Source: Micromonospora sp. FIMYZ51
GTDB lineage: Bacteria; Actinomycetota; Actinomycetes; Mycobacteriales; Micromonosporaceae
Direction: 5' to 3'
NCBI RefSeq assembly: GCF_038246755.1
Contig: NZ_CP134706.1
Coordinates: 5,955,501-6,019,500, forward strand
DNA length: 64,000 bases
In this document: positions 8,895 through 17,792 of the stretch, piece by piece
Layout: every line of letters begins with the position of its first letter
How positions within the stretch are numbered: the stretch's first letter is position 1
Made by a program: the position numbers and the translations under genes
Notes under the pieces: model-generated
Database searches by the model: none
What the model saw: only the letters and a program-made list of their open reading frames with translations
Told to the model about the DNA's origin: nothing

Positions 8895-9649
8895 GGCTGC
8901 CCGCCGAGGAAGTGCCGCAGGTAACGGGGGTTGATCCGGTCCATGGAGAGCAGGACGTAGAAGTCGGCCACCCCGAAGTCCGGGTCGTACGCCGGCTCGC
9001 CGCAGATCCAGGCGCCGAGCCGGAGGTAGCCGCGGAGCAGCGGCGGGACCAGCTTGGTCGCCCCCGCGACCGTCTCGGTCGGCACACCCGGTTCGGCGAA
9101 CCAGGGTCGCCGCGGCCGTACCCGCAGCGGCGGCGGCGCCAGATGCCGGGCCTGGGCCCACACCTCGGCGGCGGCCAGACCGCCGTCGGCAACCGGCACG
9201 GACGCGCAGCCGCCGAGCCAGCCCAGACCACGCAGATGCAGGTAGCGGGCGATGCCCGCCCACATCAGGTTGATCACCGCACCGGTGCGGTGGTCCGGGT
9301 GCACGCAGGAGCGGCCCGCCTCGACCAACTGGGCACGCAACGCATCGAGCGCGGCCAGCTCGAACTCGCCCTCGGCGTAGCGCCGGGTGGTCCGGCCGGG
9401 CGGGAGCAGGCGGTACGTGCCGACCACCTCACCGGTGCCTACCTGCCGCACCAGCAGGTGGTCGCAGTACGGGTCGAAGGCGTCCCGGTCGAGACCGGCC
9501 GGGTTCGGCGCCACGGTGGCGCTCAGTTCACCTGCGAACACCCGGTGACGCAGGCGTTGGGCCGCCTCGACCTGGCGCAGATCGTCGGCGATCGAGAGAA
9601 CGTAGCCGCTTGTCGTCAGAGGAGCGCCGGCGGCGGGCAGAGCGGGCAT
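8891..9649 (-). CDS. GNAT acyltransferase, OlsB/hemolysin-like (Acetyltransf_5)
   Basis: 252 aa from ATG 9649; the ribosome binding site is weak and the start uncertain. The protein has the OlsB-type layout: RLRHRVFAGEL near the N-terminus, DPYCDHLLVRQ, VVGTYRLLPPGR, then a central SCVHPDHRTGAVINLMWAGIARYL acyl-CoA/ACP-binding block and a C-terminal FGVADFYVLLSMDRI. OlsB transfers a 3-hydroxyacyl group from ACP to the alpha-amino group of ornithine, giving lyso-ornithine lipid. The stop overlaps the start of the PlsC gene, so the two are probably made together. Substrate is inferred from family and neighbour. Confidence 0.75.
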   Translation of the reverse strand: MPALPAAGAPLTTSGYVLSIADDLRQVEAAQRLRHRVFAGELSATVAPNPAGLDRDAFDPYCDHLLVRQVGTGEVVGTYRLLPPGRTTRRYAEGEFELAALDALRAQLVEAGRSCVHPDHRTGAVINLMWAGIARYLHLRGLGWLGGCASVPVADGGLAAAEVWAQARHLAPPPLRVRPRRPWFAEPGVPTETVAGATKLVPPLLRGYLRLGAWICGEPAYDPDFGVADFYVLLSMDRINPRYLRHFLGGQP

Positions 9650-9814
9650 GCGTTCTGTGTAGCGCCTGGCGGGTTGCCGGCCCTGGTGAGAAGCGATGTC
9701 GATCCGGTGAACGCCGGTCGGCGCCTGGTCGCCGACCCGCCCTCGGTGTGCGCGTCGCGGCCGTGCGAAGCTGCCGGGACGGTCGGCGACGGCCCCCGCC
9801 GCAGGAGGAGTCCG

Positions 9815-10462
9815 ATGATCATCGAGGCACGGTTCAACGGCCCGTCCGGCTCGGGCAACGGCGGTTGGAGCGCCGGGGTCTTCGCCGAGGCGTACGGCGT
9901 CCCCGGTCCGGTCGAGGTGACGCTGCGCCGGCCACCACCGCTGGACACCGCGCTGGCGCTTGTCGACGGGCAGGTGCATGACCCGGCCGGTGCGGTGATC
10001 GCGCAACTACGGTCGACGGAACCGTTCGACGACGTGGTGCCACCGGTCGACCTGGCGACCGCACGGGCCGCCTCGGCGGCGTACCCCGGGCTGGTGGCGC
10101 ATCCCTTTCCCGACTGCTACGTCTGCGGGCCCGGGCGTGCCGACGGGCTGCGGATCTTTCCCGGCCCACTGCCCGACGGCCGGACGGCAGCGCCGTTGAA
10201 GGCCCCGGAGCGGGTGAGCATCGCCACCGTCTGGGCCGCGCTGGACTGCCCCGGCGGCTGGGCGGTGCTCACGGCGGGCCGGCCGTACCTGCTCGGCCGG
10301 ATCACCGCCCAGGTCGAGGCGCTCCCCCGTCCGGGTGACGAGTGCGTGGTGACCGGCGTGACGGTCGGCACCCAGGGACGCAAGGCGTCGGTACGCACCA
10401 GCCTGTACGCGCCGGACGGCAATCTGCTCGCCCGTGCCCACGCCACCTGGATCGCCCGGTAG
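9815..10462 (+). CDS. Hotdog-fold thioesterase-like protein
   Basis: 215 aa from ATG 9815 with a strong AGGAGGAG 5 nt upstream. I see a short conserved FPDCYVCGPGRADGLRIFPGP segment in the middle, VWAALDCPGGWAV, and a C-terminal RITAQVEALPRPGDECVV...ATWIAR stretch, typical of an actinobacterial double-hotdog family. The domain could hydrolyse or bind acyl-CoA, but no catalytic residue can be assigned. It is divergent from the ols pair (165-bp gap) and stands 146 bp ahead of the ABC exporter. Confidence 0.7.
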   Translation: MIIEARFNGPSGSGNGGWSAGVFAEAYGVPGPVEVTLRRPPPLDTALALVDGQVHDPAGAVIAQLRSTEPFDDVVPPVDLATARAASAAYPGLVAHPFPDCYVCGPGRADGLRIFPGPLPDGRTAAPLKAPERVSIATVWAALDCPGGWAVLTAGRPYLLGRITAQVEALPRPGDECVVTGVTVGTQGRKASVRTSLYAPDGNLLARAHATWIAR

Positions 10463-10582
10463 GGCGATTCGTCGATCGGGTCGTACCTGGGGATGAGACG
10501 GCTCCTGCCTGCGACGGAGAGGGATCTCCGGAGCGCGCCCGATTGATTTGGTTGACCGCTAGCGTCACGCTGTGCAACGGCG

Positions 10583-10602
10583 CCTCCCGGCGCCACGGGA
10601 GG
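10583..10602 (+). promoter_or_regulatory. Shine-Dalgarno-sequestering hairpin before ABC operon
   Basis: CCTCCCG (10583-10589) is complementary to CGGGAGG (10596-10602), which is the ribosome binding site of the ATPase gene. The loop is 6 nt. The stem would bury the site and could tune translation. Confidence 0.5.
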
Positions 10603-10608
10603 AGAATG

Positions 10609-11544
10609 ATGTCCGACGGGCAGCCACGCCCCAACAATGACGCGCAGATCGTGGTATCCGGCCTGACCAAGCAGTACCGCAACGTGCTCGCGGTCAACAA
10701 CCTGTCGTTCACGGTCGAACCGGGCCGGGTCACCGGCTTCCTCGGTCCGAACGGCGCGGGTAAGACCACCACGCTGCGCATGCTGCTGAACCTGGTCACG
10801 CCGACCGCCGGGGCGGCCACCATCGGCGGTCGCCGGTACCCGGATCTGGCCGATCCGCTGCGCCATGTCGGCGCGGTGCTGGAGGCGTCCAGCGCGCACA
10901 AGGGCCGCACCGGGATCAACCACCTGCGGGTGATCTGCGCGGCGGCCGGACTGCCCCGGGAGCGCGCCGACGAGGCGCTCGCCCTGGTCGGGCTGTCCCC
11001 GGCGGCCAAGCGCAAGTTCAAGGGATACTCGCTGGGCATGAAGCAGCGGCTCGGTATCGCCGCCGCGATGCTCGGCAATCCGCAGGTGCTCATCCTCGAC
11101 GAGCCGGCCAACGGGCTCGACCCCGAGGGCATCCGGTGGATGCGTGGGTTCCTCAAGGGTCTCGCCGCCGAGGGCCGCACCGTGCTCGTCTCCAGCCACC
11201 TGCTGTCGGAGATGCAGCTGCTCGCCGACGACGTGGTGATCATCGCGGCCGGGCAGCTGGTCCGGCAGGGACCGGTCGATCAGGTGATCGGATCGATGGC
11301 GCAGGGCGCCCGGGTCCGGGTCCGCACCCCGCAGGCGGAGGCGCTTGCCGCCGCGCTGGCGGATGGCGCCGCCACCGTGGAGGCCGACGGTCAGGGCAAC
11401 CTGCTGATCGCCGGGGTGGACGCGCCGGCGGTGGGCCGGGCCGCGCTGTCGGCCGGGGTGGAGCTGCACGAGCTGACCACCGAACGACCCGACCTGGAAC
11501 GTGTGTTCCTGGAACTGACGGCCGGAAAGGCGGGCATTCGATGA
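10609..11544 (+). CDS. ABC exporter ATP-binding protein
   Basis: 311 aa. ATG 10609 is 6 nt after GGAGG (10598-10602); ATG 10606 is the alternative. One nucleotide-binding domain shows Walker A GPNGAGKTT, Q-loop region, signature YSLGMKQR, Walker B VLILDEPANGLDPEG and the switch His in SSHLLSEM. A C-terminal domain of about 90 residues is of the DrrA/CcmA type. It powers the membrane partner encoded by the next gene, whose ATG overlaps this stop (ATGA). Such pairs export drugs or lipids, or mediate bacteriocin/antibiotic immunity; the substrate is unknown. Confidence 0.93.
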   Translation: MSDGQPRPNNDAQIVVSGLTKQYRNVLAVNNLSFTVEPGRVTGFLGPNGAGKTTTLRMLLNLVTPTAGAATIGGRRYPDLADPLRHVGAVLEASSAHKGRTGINHLRVICAAAGLPRERADEALALVGLSPAAKRKFKGYSLGMKQRLGIAAAMLGNPQVLILDEPANGLDPEGIRWMRGFLKGLAAEGRTVLVSSHLLSEMQLLADDVVIIAAGQLVRQGPVDQVIGSMAQGARVRVRTPQAEALAAALADGAATVEADGQGNLLIAGVDAPAVGRAALSAGVELHELTTERPDLERVFLELTAGKAGIR

Positions 11545-12356
11545 GCAACCTGGTCCGCTCCGAACTGCTCAAGATCCGTACGACCAGCACCTGGTGGTGG
11601 CTGGCCATCGGGGCGTTCCTCTCGATCGCCATGGCCTTCCCGTTCAACGCCTGGCTGTTCAACGAGACGGTGAGCGGCGGCGGTGAGGAGTTCGGCGTCA
11701 CCGGTGACGCGGCGTCCGCGCCCGCCCAGGCGGCGAACCTCTACACCTCGGGGCAGTACCTCGGGCTGATGTTCGTGATGCTCATCGGCATCCTGATGGT
11801 CACCAACGAGTTCTTCCACCAGACCGCGACCACGACCTTCCTGGCCACCCCGCGGCGCACCGCGGTGATCGTCAGCAAGCTCATCGCGGCCAGCCTGCTG
11901 GGCTTCGCGTTCTGGCTGGTCACCACGGTGATCGACCTCATCGGCGGGGCCGCCTTCCTGGCGCTCAACGATTACGGCACCCTGCTCGGTGAGTGGGAGG
12001 TCCAGCGGGCGCTGCTGCTCAACCTGATGGCGTACGCCATCTGGACCGTGCTCGGCGTCGGCATCGGCACGCTGATCACCAACCAGCTGGGTGCGGTGAT
12101 CACCGCCTCCGTGCTCTACCTGATCGGCACGCAGGTGGTGGGCCTGCTCTTCCTGCTGCTGTCGAACTGGCTGGACAGCATGGCCGTGCTCAAGTGGCAG
12201 GTGATCTGGCCGGCGGCCGCGTCCCAGATCATGATCACCCCGGGCGAGAACGAGATGCTGCCGGCCTGGTGGGTCGGTGCGCTCGTGCTGGTCGGGTACG
12301 CCCTGGTCAGCGGCATCGTCGGCGTACTGATCACCAGGCGCCGCGACATCTCCTGA
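11541..12356 (+). CDS. ABC-2 type exporter permease
   Basis: 271 aa. ATG 11541 overlaps the ATPase stop by 4 bp. N-terminal SNLVRSELLKIRTTSTWWWL is the usual entry of ABC-2 permeases, followed by about six membrane segments (roughly 20-40, 70-90, 115-140, 155-180, 190-210, 240-262) and a short cytoplasmic RRRDIS end. It pairs with the upstream ATPase as a dimeric exporter. A hairpin 40 bp downstream ends the unit. Confidence 0.88.
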   Translation: MSNLVRSELLKIRTTSTWWWLAIGAFLSIAMAFPFNAWLFNETVSGGGEEFGVTGDAASAPAQAANLYTSGQYLGLMFVMLIGILMVTNEFFHQTATTTFLATPRRTAVIVSKLIAASLLGFAFWLVTTVIDLIGGAAFLALNDYGTLLGEWEVQRALLLNLMAYAIWTVLGVGIGTLITNQLGAVITASVLYLIGTQVVGLLFLLLSNWLDSMAVLKWQVIWPAAASQIMITPGENEMLPAWWVGALVLVGYALVSGIVGVLITRRRDIS

Positions 12357-12393
12357 CCCTGGCCGGCCCGGTGCGGGCCGAGTTGGCGACCGG

Positions 12394-12433
12394 CGGGCCC
12401 GGTTCACCGGTGACAACCGGCGGACCGGGCCCG
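12394..12433 (+). terminator. Hairpin terminator after the ABC operon
   Basis: Ten-bp perfect arms CGGGCCCGGT (12394-12403) and ACCGGGCCCG (12424-12433) around a 20-nt loop that can pair further. No T-run. The remaining ~215 bp up to kgd must hold the kgd promoter; a TAGCCT at 12564 is the only -10-like box I noticed, with no clear -35. Confidence 0.65.
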
Positions 12434-12650
12434 TCTCGCCGTCACCGGCCCGATCTCTCCTAGCAGCAAGCAACGGAACACGCAGCGCTTACCAAACTTC
12501 TGGCATCTTCTGTGAATCCGACCACGGGGTGGAGGCGGAAATGCCGCAGGGATCGCTACGGCGTAGCCTTGGATCCGTCCTGTGCGCCCGTGCGGCGGCA
12601 CCGGACACCGCGTGACACACAAACCCGCGTGAAAGAGGCGATTACCGGCC

Positions 12651-15600
12651 GTGTCGACCCAGCAGACTTCGCAGGAGAACCCACTGGCGGGTTTCGGCCC
12701 GAACGAGTGGGTCGTCGAGGAGATGTACCAGCGCTACCTCGCCGACCCCAGCAGCGTCGACCCGGCCTGGCACGACTTCTTCGCCGACTACCGGCCCGGG
12801 CCGGGCGCGGCCCGGACGACCGAGGGCGATGGTGCCGGCAAGCCGGCCCAGGCCACCCGCCCGCAGCCCGCCCCGGCCAAGACCGCAGCGGCCGCCAAAC
12901 CCGAGCCGGCGCCGAAGAACGAGCCGGCGGCGAAGGCCGCCGCGCCGGCCAAGGCCGAGCCGCGCACCGCGCCGGCCCCGGCCAAGACCCAGCCGGCCAA
13001 GACCGGCGAGTCCGCCAAGGCCCGGCCGGCCAAGGCCGAACCGGCGAAGAGCACCCCGAGCGCTACCGGAGCGCAGACCACGCCGCTGCGCGGGGTGGCC
13101 GCCAAGATCGTGCAGAACATGGACGCCTCGCTCGCGGTGCCGACCGCCACAAGCGTGCGCGCCGTGCCGGCCAAGCTCCTGGTCGACAACCGGATCGTGA
13201 TCAACAACCACCTCGCCCGGGGGCGCGGTGGCAAGGTGAGCTTCACCCACCTGATCGGCTACGCGCTGGTCCGGGCGCTCGCCGCGCACCCGGAGATGAA
13301 CAACTCCTTCACCCAGGCCGACGGCAAGCCGGCGATGCTCCGCCCGGAGCACGTCAACCTGGGCATCGCCATCGACCTGGTCAAGTCCGACGGCAGCCGC
13401 AACCTGGTGGTGCCCTCCATCAAGGGCTGCGAGCGGATGGACTTCCGGCAGTTCTGGCAGGCGTACGAGGACGTCGTCCGGCGGGCCCGCCGCAACGAGC
13501 TGACCATGGAGGACTACTCCGGCACCACCATCTCGCTTACCAACCCGGGCGGCATCGGCACCGTGCACTCGATGCCCCGGCTGATGCAGGGCCAGAGCGC
13601 GATCATCGGCGTCGGCGCGATGGAGTACCCGGCGCCGTACCAGGGCATGAGCGAGGCCACCCTCGCCGAGCTGGCGGTCAGCAAGGTCATCACGCTGACC
13701 AGCACGTACGACCACCGGATCATCCAGGGCGCGCAGTCCGGCGAGTTCCTCAAGGCCATGCACGAGCTGCTCCTCGGCGAGCACGGCTTCTACGACCAGA
13801 TCTTCACCTCGCTGCGCATCCCGTACGAGCCGGTGCGCTGGATGCGCGACGTCGCGGTTGACAGCGAAGGCCAGATCAACAAGACCGCGCGGGTGCACGA
13901 GCTGATCCACGCCTACCGGGTGCGCGGCCACCTGATGGCCGACACCGACCCGCTCGAGTTCAAGATCCGCAAGCACCCCGACCTGGACGTGCTCCAGCAC
14001 GGGCTGACCCTGTGGGACCTGGACCGAACCTTCCCGGTGAACGGCTTCGCCGGCAAGCAGCGGATGAAGCTGCGCTCGATCCTGGGCGTGCTGCGCGACT
14101 CGTACTGCCGGCGGGTCGGCATCGAGTACATGCACATCCAGGACCCGGAGGAGCGCCGCTGGATCCAGGAACGGGTCGAGCGCAAGTACGAGAAGCCGCC
14201 GGCCGACGAGCAGAAGCACGTGCTCAACCGGCTCAACGCGGCGGAGGCCTTCGAAACCTTCCTGCAAACCAAGTACGTCGGCCAGAAGCGCTTCTCGCTT
14301 GAGGGCGGCGAGTCGCTGATCCCGCTGCTCGGCGAGGTGCTTGAGTCCTCCGCCGAGGCGGGGCTCGACGAGGTCGTCATCGGCATGGCGCACCGGGGCC
14401 GGCTCAACGTGCTGGCAAACATCGTGGGCAAGCCGTACGAGAAGATCTTCTCCGAGTTCGAGGGGCACCTGGACCCGCGCTCCACCCAGGGCTCGGGTGA
14501 CGTGAAGTACCACCTCGGCCAGAACGGCAAGTTCACCACGCCCGACGGCGATCACGCGGTGAAGGTCTCGGTGGTGGCGAACCCGTCGCACCTGGAGGCG
14601 GTCGACCCGGTGCTGGAGGGCATCGTCCGGGCCAAGCAGGACCGGATCGACCTCAAGCTGGAGGGCTACACGGTGCTGCCGCTGCTGGTGCACGGCGACG
14701 CCGCCTTCGCCGGCCAGGGCGTGGTGGCCGAGACGCTCAACCTCTCCCAGCTGCGCGGCTACCGCACCGGCGGAACGGTGCACGTGGTGGTCAACAACCA
14801 GGTCGGCTTCACCACCGCCCCGGAGTACAGCCGCTCCAGCCTCTACAGCACCGACGTGGCCCGGATGATCCAGGCGCCGATCTTCCACGTCAACGGCGAC
14901 GACCCGGAGGCCGTGGTCCGGGTGGCCCGGCTGGCCTTCGAGTACCGGCAGGCGTTCAACAAGGACGTCGTGATCGACCTGGTCTGCTACCGGCGGCGCG
15001 GACACAACGAGGGCGACGACCCGTCGATGTCCAACCCCCAGATGTACAAGATCATTGACTCGAAGCGGTCGGTCCGCAAGCTCTACACCGAGGAGCTGAT
15101 CGGGCGGGGCGACATCACCGTGGAGGACGCCGAGGAGCTGCTGCGCGACTACCAGGCCCAGTTGGAGCGGGTGTTCAAGGCCACCCGGGACGCGGCCAGC
15201 GCGCCGCGCCAGCTGAGCCGGCCGGCCCGGCAGGATGAGCCGGAGCCGCAGGTGGAGACGGCCACCGACGCGTCGGTGGTGAAGGCCATCGGCGAGGCGC
15301 ACGTCAACCTGCCCGAGGGCTTCACCCCGCACAAGCGGATCCAGCAGCTGCTCGACCGGCGGGCCCGGATGTCCGTCGAGGGCAACATCGACTGGGGCTT
15401 CGGCGAGATCATCGCCTTCGGTGCGCTGCTGCACGACGGAATCACTGTTCGGCTCGCCGGCCAGGACTCGCGGCGCGGCACCTTCGTGCAGCGGCACGCC
15501 TCGGTGGTCGACGCGGAGACCGGCGAGGACTACCTGCCGTTGCAGTCGCTGACCGGTGACGGCGAGCGGTCCCGCTTCTTCGTGCACGACTCGCTGCTCT

Positions 15601-16421
15601 CCGAGTACGCCGCGATGGGCTTCGAGTACGGCTACTCGGTGGAGAACCTCGACGCACTTGTCTGCTGGGAGGCGCAGTTCGGCGACTTCGTCAACGGCGC
15701 CCAGTCGGTGATCGACGAGTTCATCTCCTCCGGCGAGGTGAAGTGGGGTCAGCGTTCGGCGGTCACCCTGCTGCTGCCGCACGGTCACGAGGGGCAGGGC
15801 CCGGACCACACCTCCGGCCGCCCGGAGCGCTTCCTCCAGCTCTGTGCCGAGGACAACATGCGGGTGGCCATCCCGACCACCCCGGCGAACTACTTCCACC
15901 TGCTGCGCCGCCAGGCCCTCTCGCCGAAGCGCAAGCCGCTTGTGGTCTTCACGCCGAAGTCCCTGCTGCGGCACAAGCTCTGCGTCTCGTCGGTGGAGGA
16001 CTTCACCACCGGCACCTTCGCGCCCGTGCTCGCCGACGGGGCCGCTCCGGCGCCGGAGCAGGTCAAGCGGGTGCTGCTCTGCTCGGGCAAGGTCTACTAC
16101 GACCTGTTCCAGGCCCGCCAGGAGCGCGGCATCACGGACACCGCGATCGTCCGGCTGGAGCAGCTGTACCCGATGCCGGTCGAGGAGATCCGGGCCGCGC
16201 TCGCGCAGTACCCGAACGCCGAGGACTTCGCCTGGGTCCAGGAGGAGCCGGCCAACCAGGGTTCCTGGTCGTTCGTGGCGCTCAACCTGCTGGAGCACCT
16301 CGACGGGGTCCGGCTGCGCCGCATCTCCCGCCCGGCCGCCGCCGCCCCGGCCGTCGGCTCGGCGAAGATGCACGAGGTGGAGCAGACCGCCCTCATCGAG
16401 GCGGCGCTGCCCCGTCCGTAA
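12651..16421 (+). CDS. kgd: Multifunctional 2-oxoglutarate dehydrogenase E1/E2, 2-oxoglutarate decarboxylase
   Basis: 1256 aa from GTG 12651, the usual length of mycobacterial Kgd. Order: N-terminal E1 segment ([16 protein letters not shown]), a lysine/proline/alanine-rich linker (about 45-145), an E2-like succinyltransferase domain with catalytic DHR (H355), then the thiamine-diphosphate E1 domain ([51 protein letters not shown]) and transketolase C-terminal half ([20 protein letters not shown]). It decarboxylates 2-oxoglutarate and with lipoyl partners feeds succinyl-CoA into the TCA cycle. In relatives it is inhibited by the FHA protein GarA; GarA is not in this window. The long hairpin after the stop isolates it from the next gene. 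Confidence 0.97.
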   Translation: MSTQQTSQENPLAGFGPNEWVVEEMYQRYLADPSSVDPAWHDFFADYRPGPGAARTTEGDGAGKPAQATRPQPAPAKTAAAAKPEPAPKNEPAAKAAAPAKAEPRTAPAPAKTQPAKTGESAKARPAKAEPAKSTPSATGAQTTPLRGVAAKIVQNMDASLAVPTATSVRAVPAKLLVDNRIVINNHLARGRGGKVSFTHLIGYALVRALAAHPEMNNSFTQADGKPAMLRPEHVNLGIAIDLVKSDGSRNLVVPSIKGCERMDFRQFWQAYEDVVRRARRNELTMEDYSGTTISLTNPGGIGTVHSMPRLMQGQSAIIGVGAMEYPAPYQGMSEATLAELAVSKVITLTSTYDHRIIQGAQSGEFLKAMHELLLGEHGFYDQIFTSLRIPYEPVRWMRDVAVDSEGQINKTARVHELIHAYRVRGHLMADTDPLEFKIRKHPDLDVLQHGLTLWDLDRTFPVNGFAGKQRMKLRSILGVLRDSYCRRVGIEYMHIQDPEERRWIQERVERKYEKPPADEQKHVLNRLNAAEAFETFLQTKYVGQKRFSLEGGESLIPLLGEVLESSAEAGLDEVVIGMAHRGRLNVLANIVGKPYEKIFSEFEGHLDPRSTQGSGDVKYHLGQNGKFTTPDGDHAVKVSVVANPSHLEAVDPVLEGIVRAKQDRIDLKLEGYTVLPLLVHGDAAFAGQGVVAETLNLSQLRGYRTGGTVHVVVNNQVGFTTAPEYSRSSLYSTDVARMIQAPIFHVNGDDPEAVVRVARLAFEYRQAFNKDVVIDLVCYRRRGHNEGDDPSMSNPQMYKIIDSKRSVRKLYTEELIGRGDITVEDAEELLRDYQAQLERVFKATRDAASAPRQLSRPARQDEPEPQVETATDASVVKAIGEAHVNLPEGFTPHKRIQQLLDRRARMSVEGNIDWGFGEIIAFGALLHDGITVRLAGQDSRRGTFVQRHASVVDAETGEDYLPLQSLTGDGERSRFFVHDSLLSEYAAMGFEYGYSVENLDALVCWEAQFGDFVNGAQSVIDEFISSGEVKWGQRSAVTLLLPHGHEGQGPDHTSGRPERFLQLCAEDNMRVAIPTTPANYFHLLRRQALSPKRKPLVVFTPKSLLRHKLCVSSVEDFTTGTFAPVLADGAAPAPEQVKRVLLCSGKVYYDLFQARQERGITDTAIVRLEQLYPMPVEEIRAALAQYPNAEDFAWVQEEPANQGSWSFVALNLLEHLDGVRLRRISRPAAAAPAVGSAKMHEVEQTALIEAALPRP

Positions 16422-16431
16422 CCCGTACCGC

Positions 16432-16474
16432 CCCGCCCGCCTGCTCACCCGGTTCTGGTGAGCAGGCGGGCGGG
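16432..16474 (+). terminator. Strong hairpin terminator of kgd
   Basis: Perfect 18-bp arms (16432-16449 and 16457-16474, left arm starting CCCGCCCGCCTG) with a 7-nt loop, 11 bp past the kgd stop. Confidence 0.9.
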
Positions 16475-16499
16475 CTCATGCAGAGCGAGAGGACGTACC

Positions 16500-16682
16500 G
16501 TGTATTTCACCGATCGCGGGATCGAGGAGTTGGTCCAGCGGCGCGGCGACGAGCAGGTCAGCATGGAGTGGCTCGGCGAGCGGCTGCGCGACTTCGTCGA
16601 CCTGAACCCCGAGTTCGAGACCCCGATCGAGCGGTTCGCCACCTGGCTGGCCCGCCTCGACGACGAGGACGACGACGAGTAG
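16500..16682 (+). CDS. Small conserved actinobacterial protein (DUF6104-like)
   Basis: 60 aa from GTG 16500, with GAGAGGA 7 nt upstream. Begins MYFTDRGIEELVQRRGDEQV, continues MEWLGERLRDFVDLNPEFE and ends in an acidic DDEDDDE tail. Predicted soluble and helical. I recall this short family (DUF6104) just downstream of kgd in many actinomycetes; its function is unknown. It lies beyond the kgd hairpin, so read-through or its own promoter would be needed. Confidence 0.85.
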   Translation: MYFTDRGIEELVQRRGDEQVSMEWLGERLRDFVDLNPEFETPIERFATWLARLDDEDDDE

Positions 16683-16714
16683 ACCTGGCCACCTCCACCG
16701 GCCGGATCACCAGG

Positions 16715-16720
16715 TAGCGT
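16715..16720 (+). promoter_or_regulatory. -10 box TAGCGT, leaderless
   Basis: TAGCGT ends 7 nt before ATG 16728, placing the transcription start at or next to the start codon. No ribosome binding site at the usual distance. Confidence 0.5.
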
Positions 16721-16727
16721 GACGGCC

Positions 16728-17753
16728 ATGCCGCCCAGCTCCCGCCGCCCCGCCCTGCTGGTGGGGATCGCGCTGGCCGTCCTGCTCGCCGGGTGTGGCG
16801 CCGAGGCAGCCGGGCAGTCACCGACCGAGACCTCAAGCGCCGGCCGTTCGGCAGCGCCGCTGCCGCCCGTCTTCTACGTCGATCCGGGCGGCGCCGCCGG
16901 GTGGCAGGTCACCGAGTGGGAGCGGGAGGGCCGGGCCGAGGAGGCCGCCACGCTGCGCCGGATCAGCACCCGCCCAACCGCACGCTGGCTGGTCGGTGAC
17001 TCGGAGACGGTCACCGAGGAGGTGTCGGACTTCCTGGCCGGGGCGAAGCGTTCCGGCCAGACGCCGGTGCTCGTCACCCACAACCTGCCGGAGCGCGACT
17101 GCGGGCGGCAGGGCTCGGGTGGTGCCGAGTCGGCCGAGGCGTACCAGGACTGGATCCGGCGGGTGGCCCGTGGGGTGCAGGGACGCCCGGTCATGGTCAT
17201 CATGGAGCCGGGTGCGGTCCCGGACGCGGTGGACCGCTGCGTCGACGACGTCGAAGAGCGACTCGGCCTGCTGCGGGACGCGGTGGCGGTGTTGAGCAGC
17301 ACCGGCAGCGCCCAGGTCTACCTGGATGCCGGCCACCCGGCCTGGATCAAGGACACCGACCGGTTGGCGGCGGCCCTGGGCCAGGCCGGCGTCGCCGACG
17401 CCGACGGCTTCGCGCTCAACGTCGCGAACTTCATCGGTACGCCGCAGAACGTCAGCTACGGCCACCGGATCTCCGACGCCCTCGGCGGCACGGCCACGTT
17501 CGTCATCGACACGAGTCGCAACGGCAAGGGTCCGTACCCGCGCGAGACCGTGCGCTCCGCGCCAAGCTGGTGCAACCCGCCGGGGCGGGCGCTCGGCGCG
17601 GATCCCACCACCGACACCGGCCTGGACCGGGTCGACGCCCTGCTCTGGATCAAGTACCCGGGCGAGTCCGACGGCGCCTGCCGTCCGGGCGAGCCGGAGA
17701 GCGGTGTCTGGTGGCCCGAGTACGCCCTCGGACTCGCCGAGCGCGCCGGCTGA
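16728..17753 (+). CDS. GH6-like (cellulase/endoglucanase family) lipoprotein
   Basis: 341 aa with a lipobox signal peptide (LLVGIALAVLLAGC, Cys about 24), so a secreted lipoprotein. Family-6 glycoside hydrolase motifs are visible: NLPERDCGRQ (proton-donor Asp region), VYLDAGHPAW, DTSRNGKGP, WCNPPGRALG and IKYPGESDG (candidate base). Odd: the second conserved Asp motif, usually EPDxL, reads EPGAVPDA, so that Asp is lost or shifted by a few residues. It would hydrolyse beta-1,4-glucan if active; the altered motif and short length leave activity open. Confidence 0.82.
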   Translation: MPPSSRRPALLVGIALAVLLAGCGAEAAGQSPTETSSAGRSAAPLPPVFYVDPGGAAGWQVTEWEREGRAEEAATLRRISTRPTARWLVGDSETVTEEVSDFLAGAKRSGQTPVLVTHNLPERDCGRQGSGGAESAEAYQDWIRRVARGVQGRPVMVIMEPGAVPDAVDRCVDDVEERLGLLRDAVAVLSSTGSAQVYLDAGHPAWIKDTDRLAAALGQAGVADADGFALNVANFIGTPQNVSYGHRISDALGGTATFVIDTSRNGKGPYPRETVRSAPSWCNPPGRALGADPTTDTGLDRVDALLWIKYPGESDGACRPGEPESGVWWPEYALGLAERAG

Positions 17754-17792
17754 GGCGCTGGCCGCCGGCTGACCGGGGCGGCCTGCCGCGGG

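Noticed and set aside
12642..16448. 1268-codon open frame antisense to kgd
   Set aside because: Shadow of a high-GC coding gene: codons mirror kgd, His/Val/Leu-rich, no domain and no ribosome binding site.
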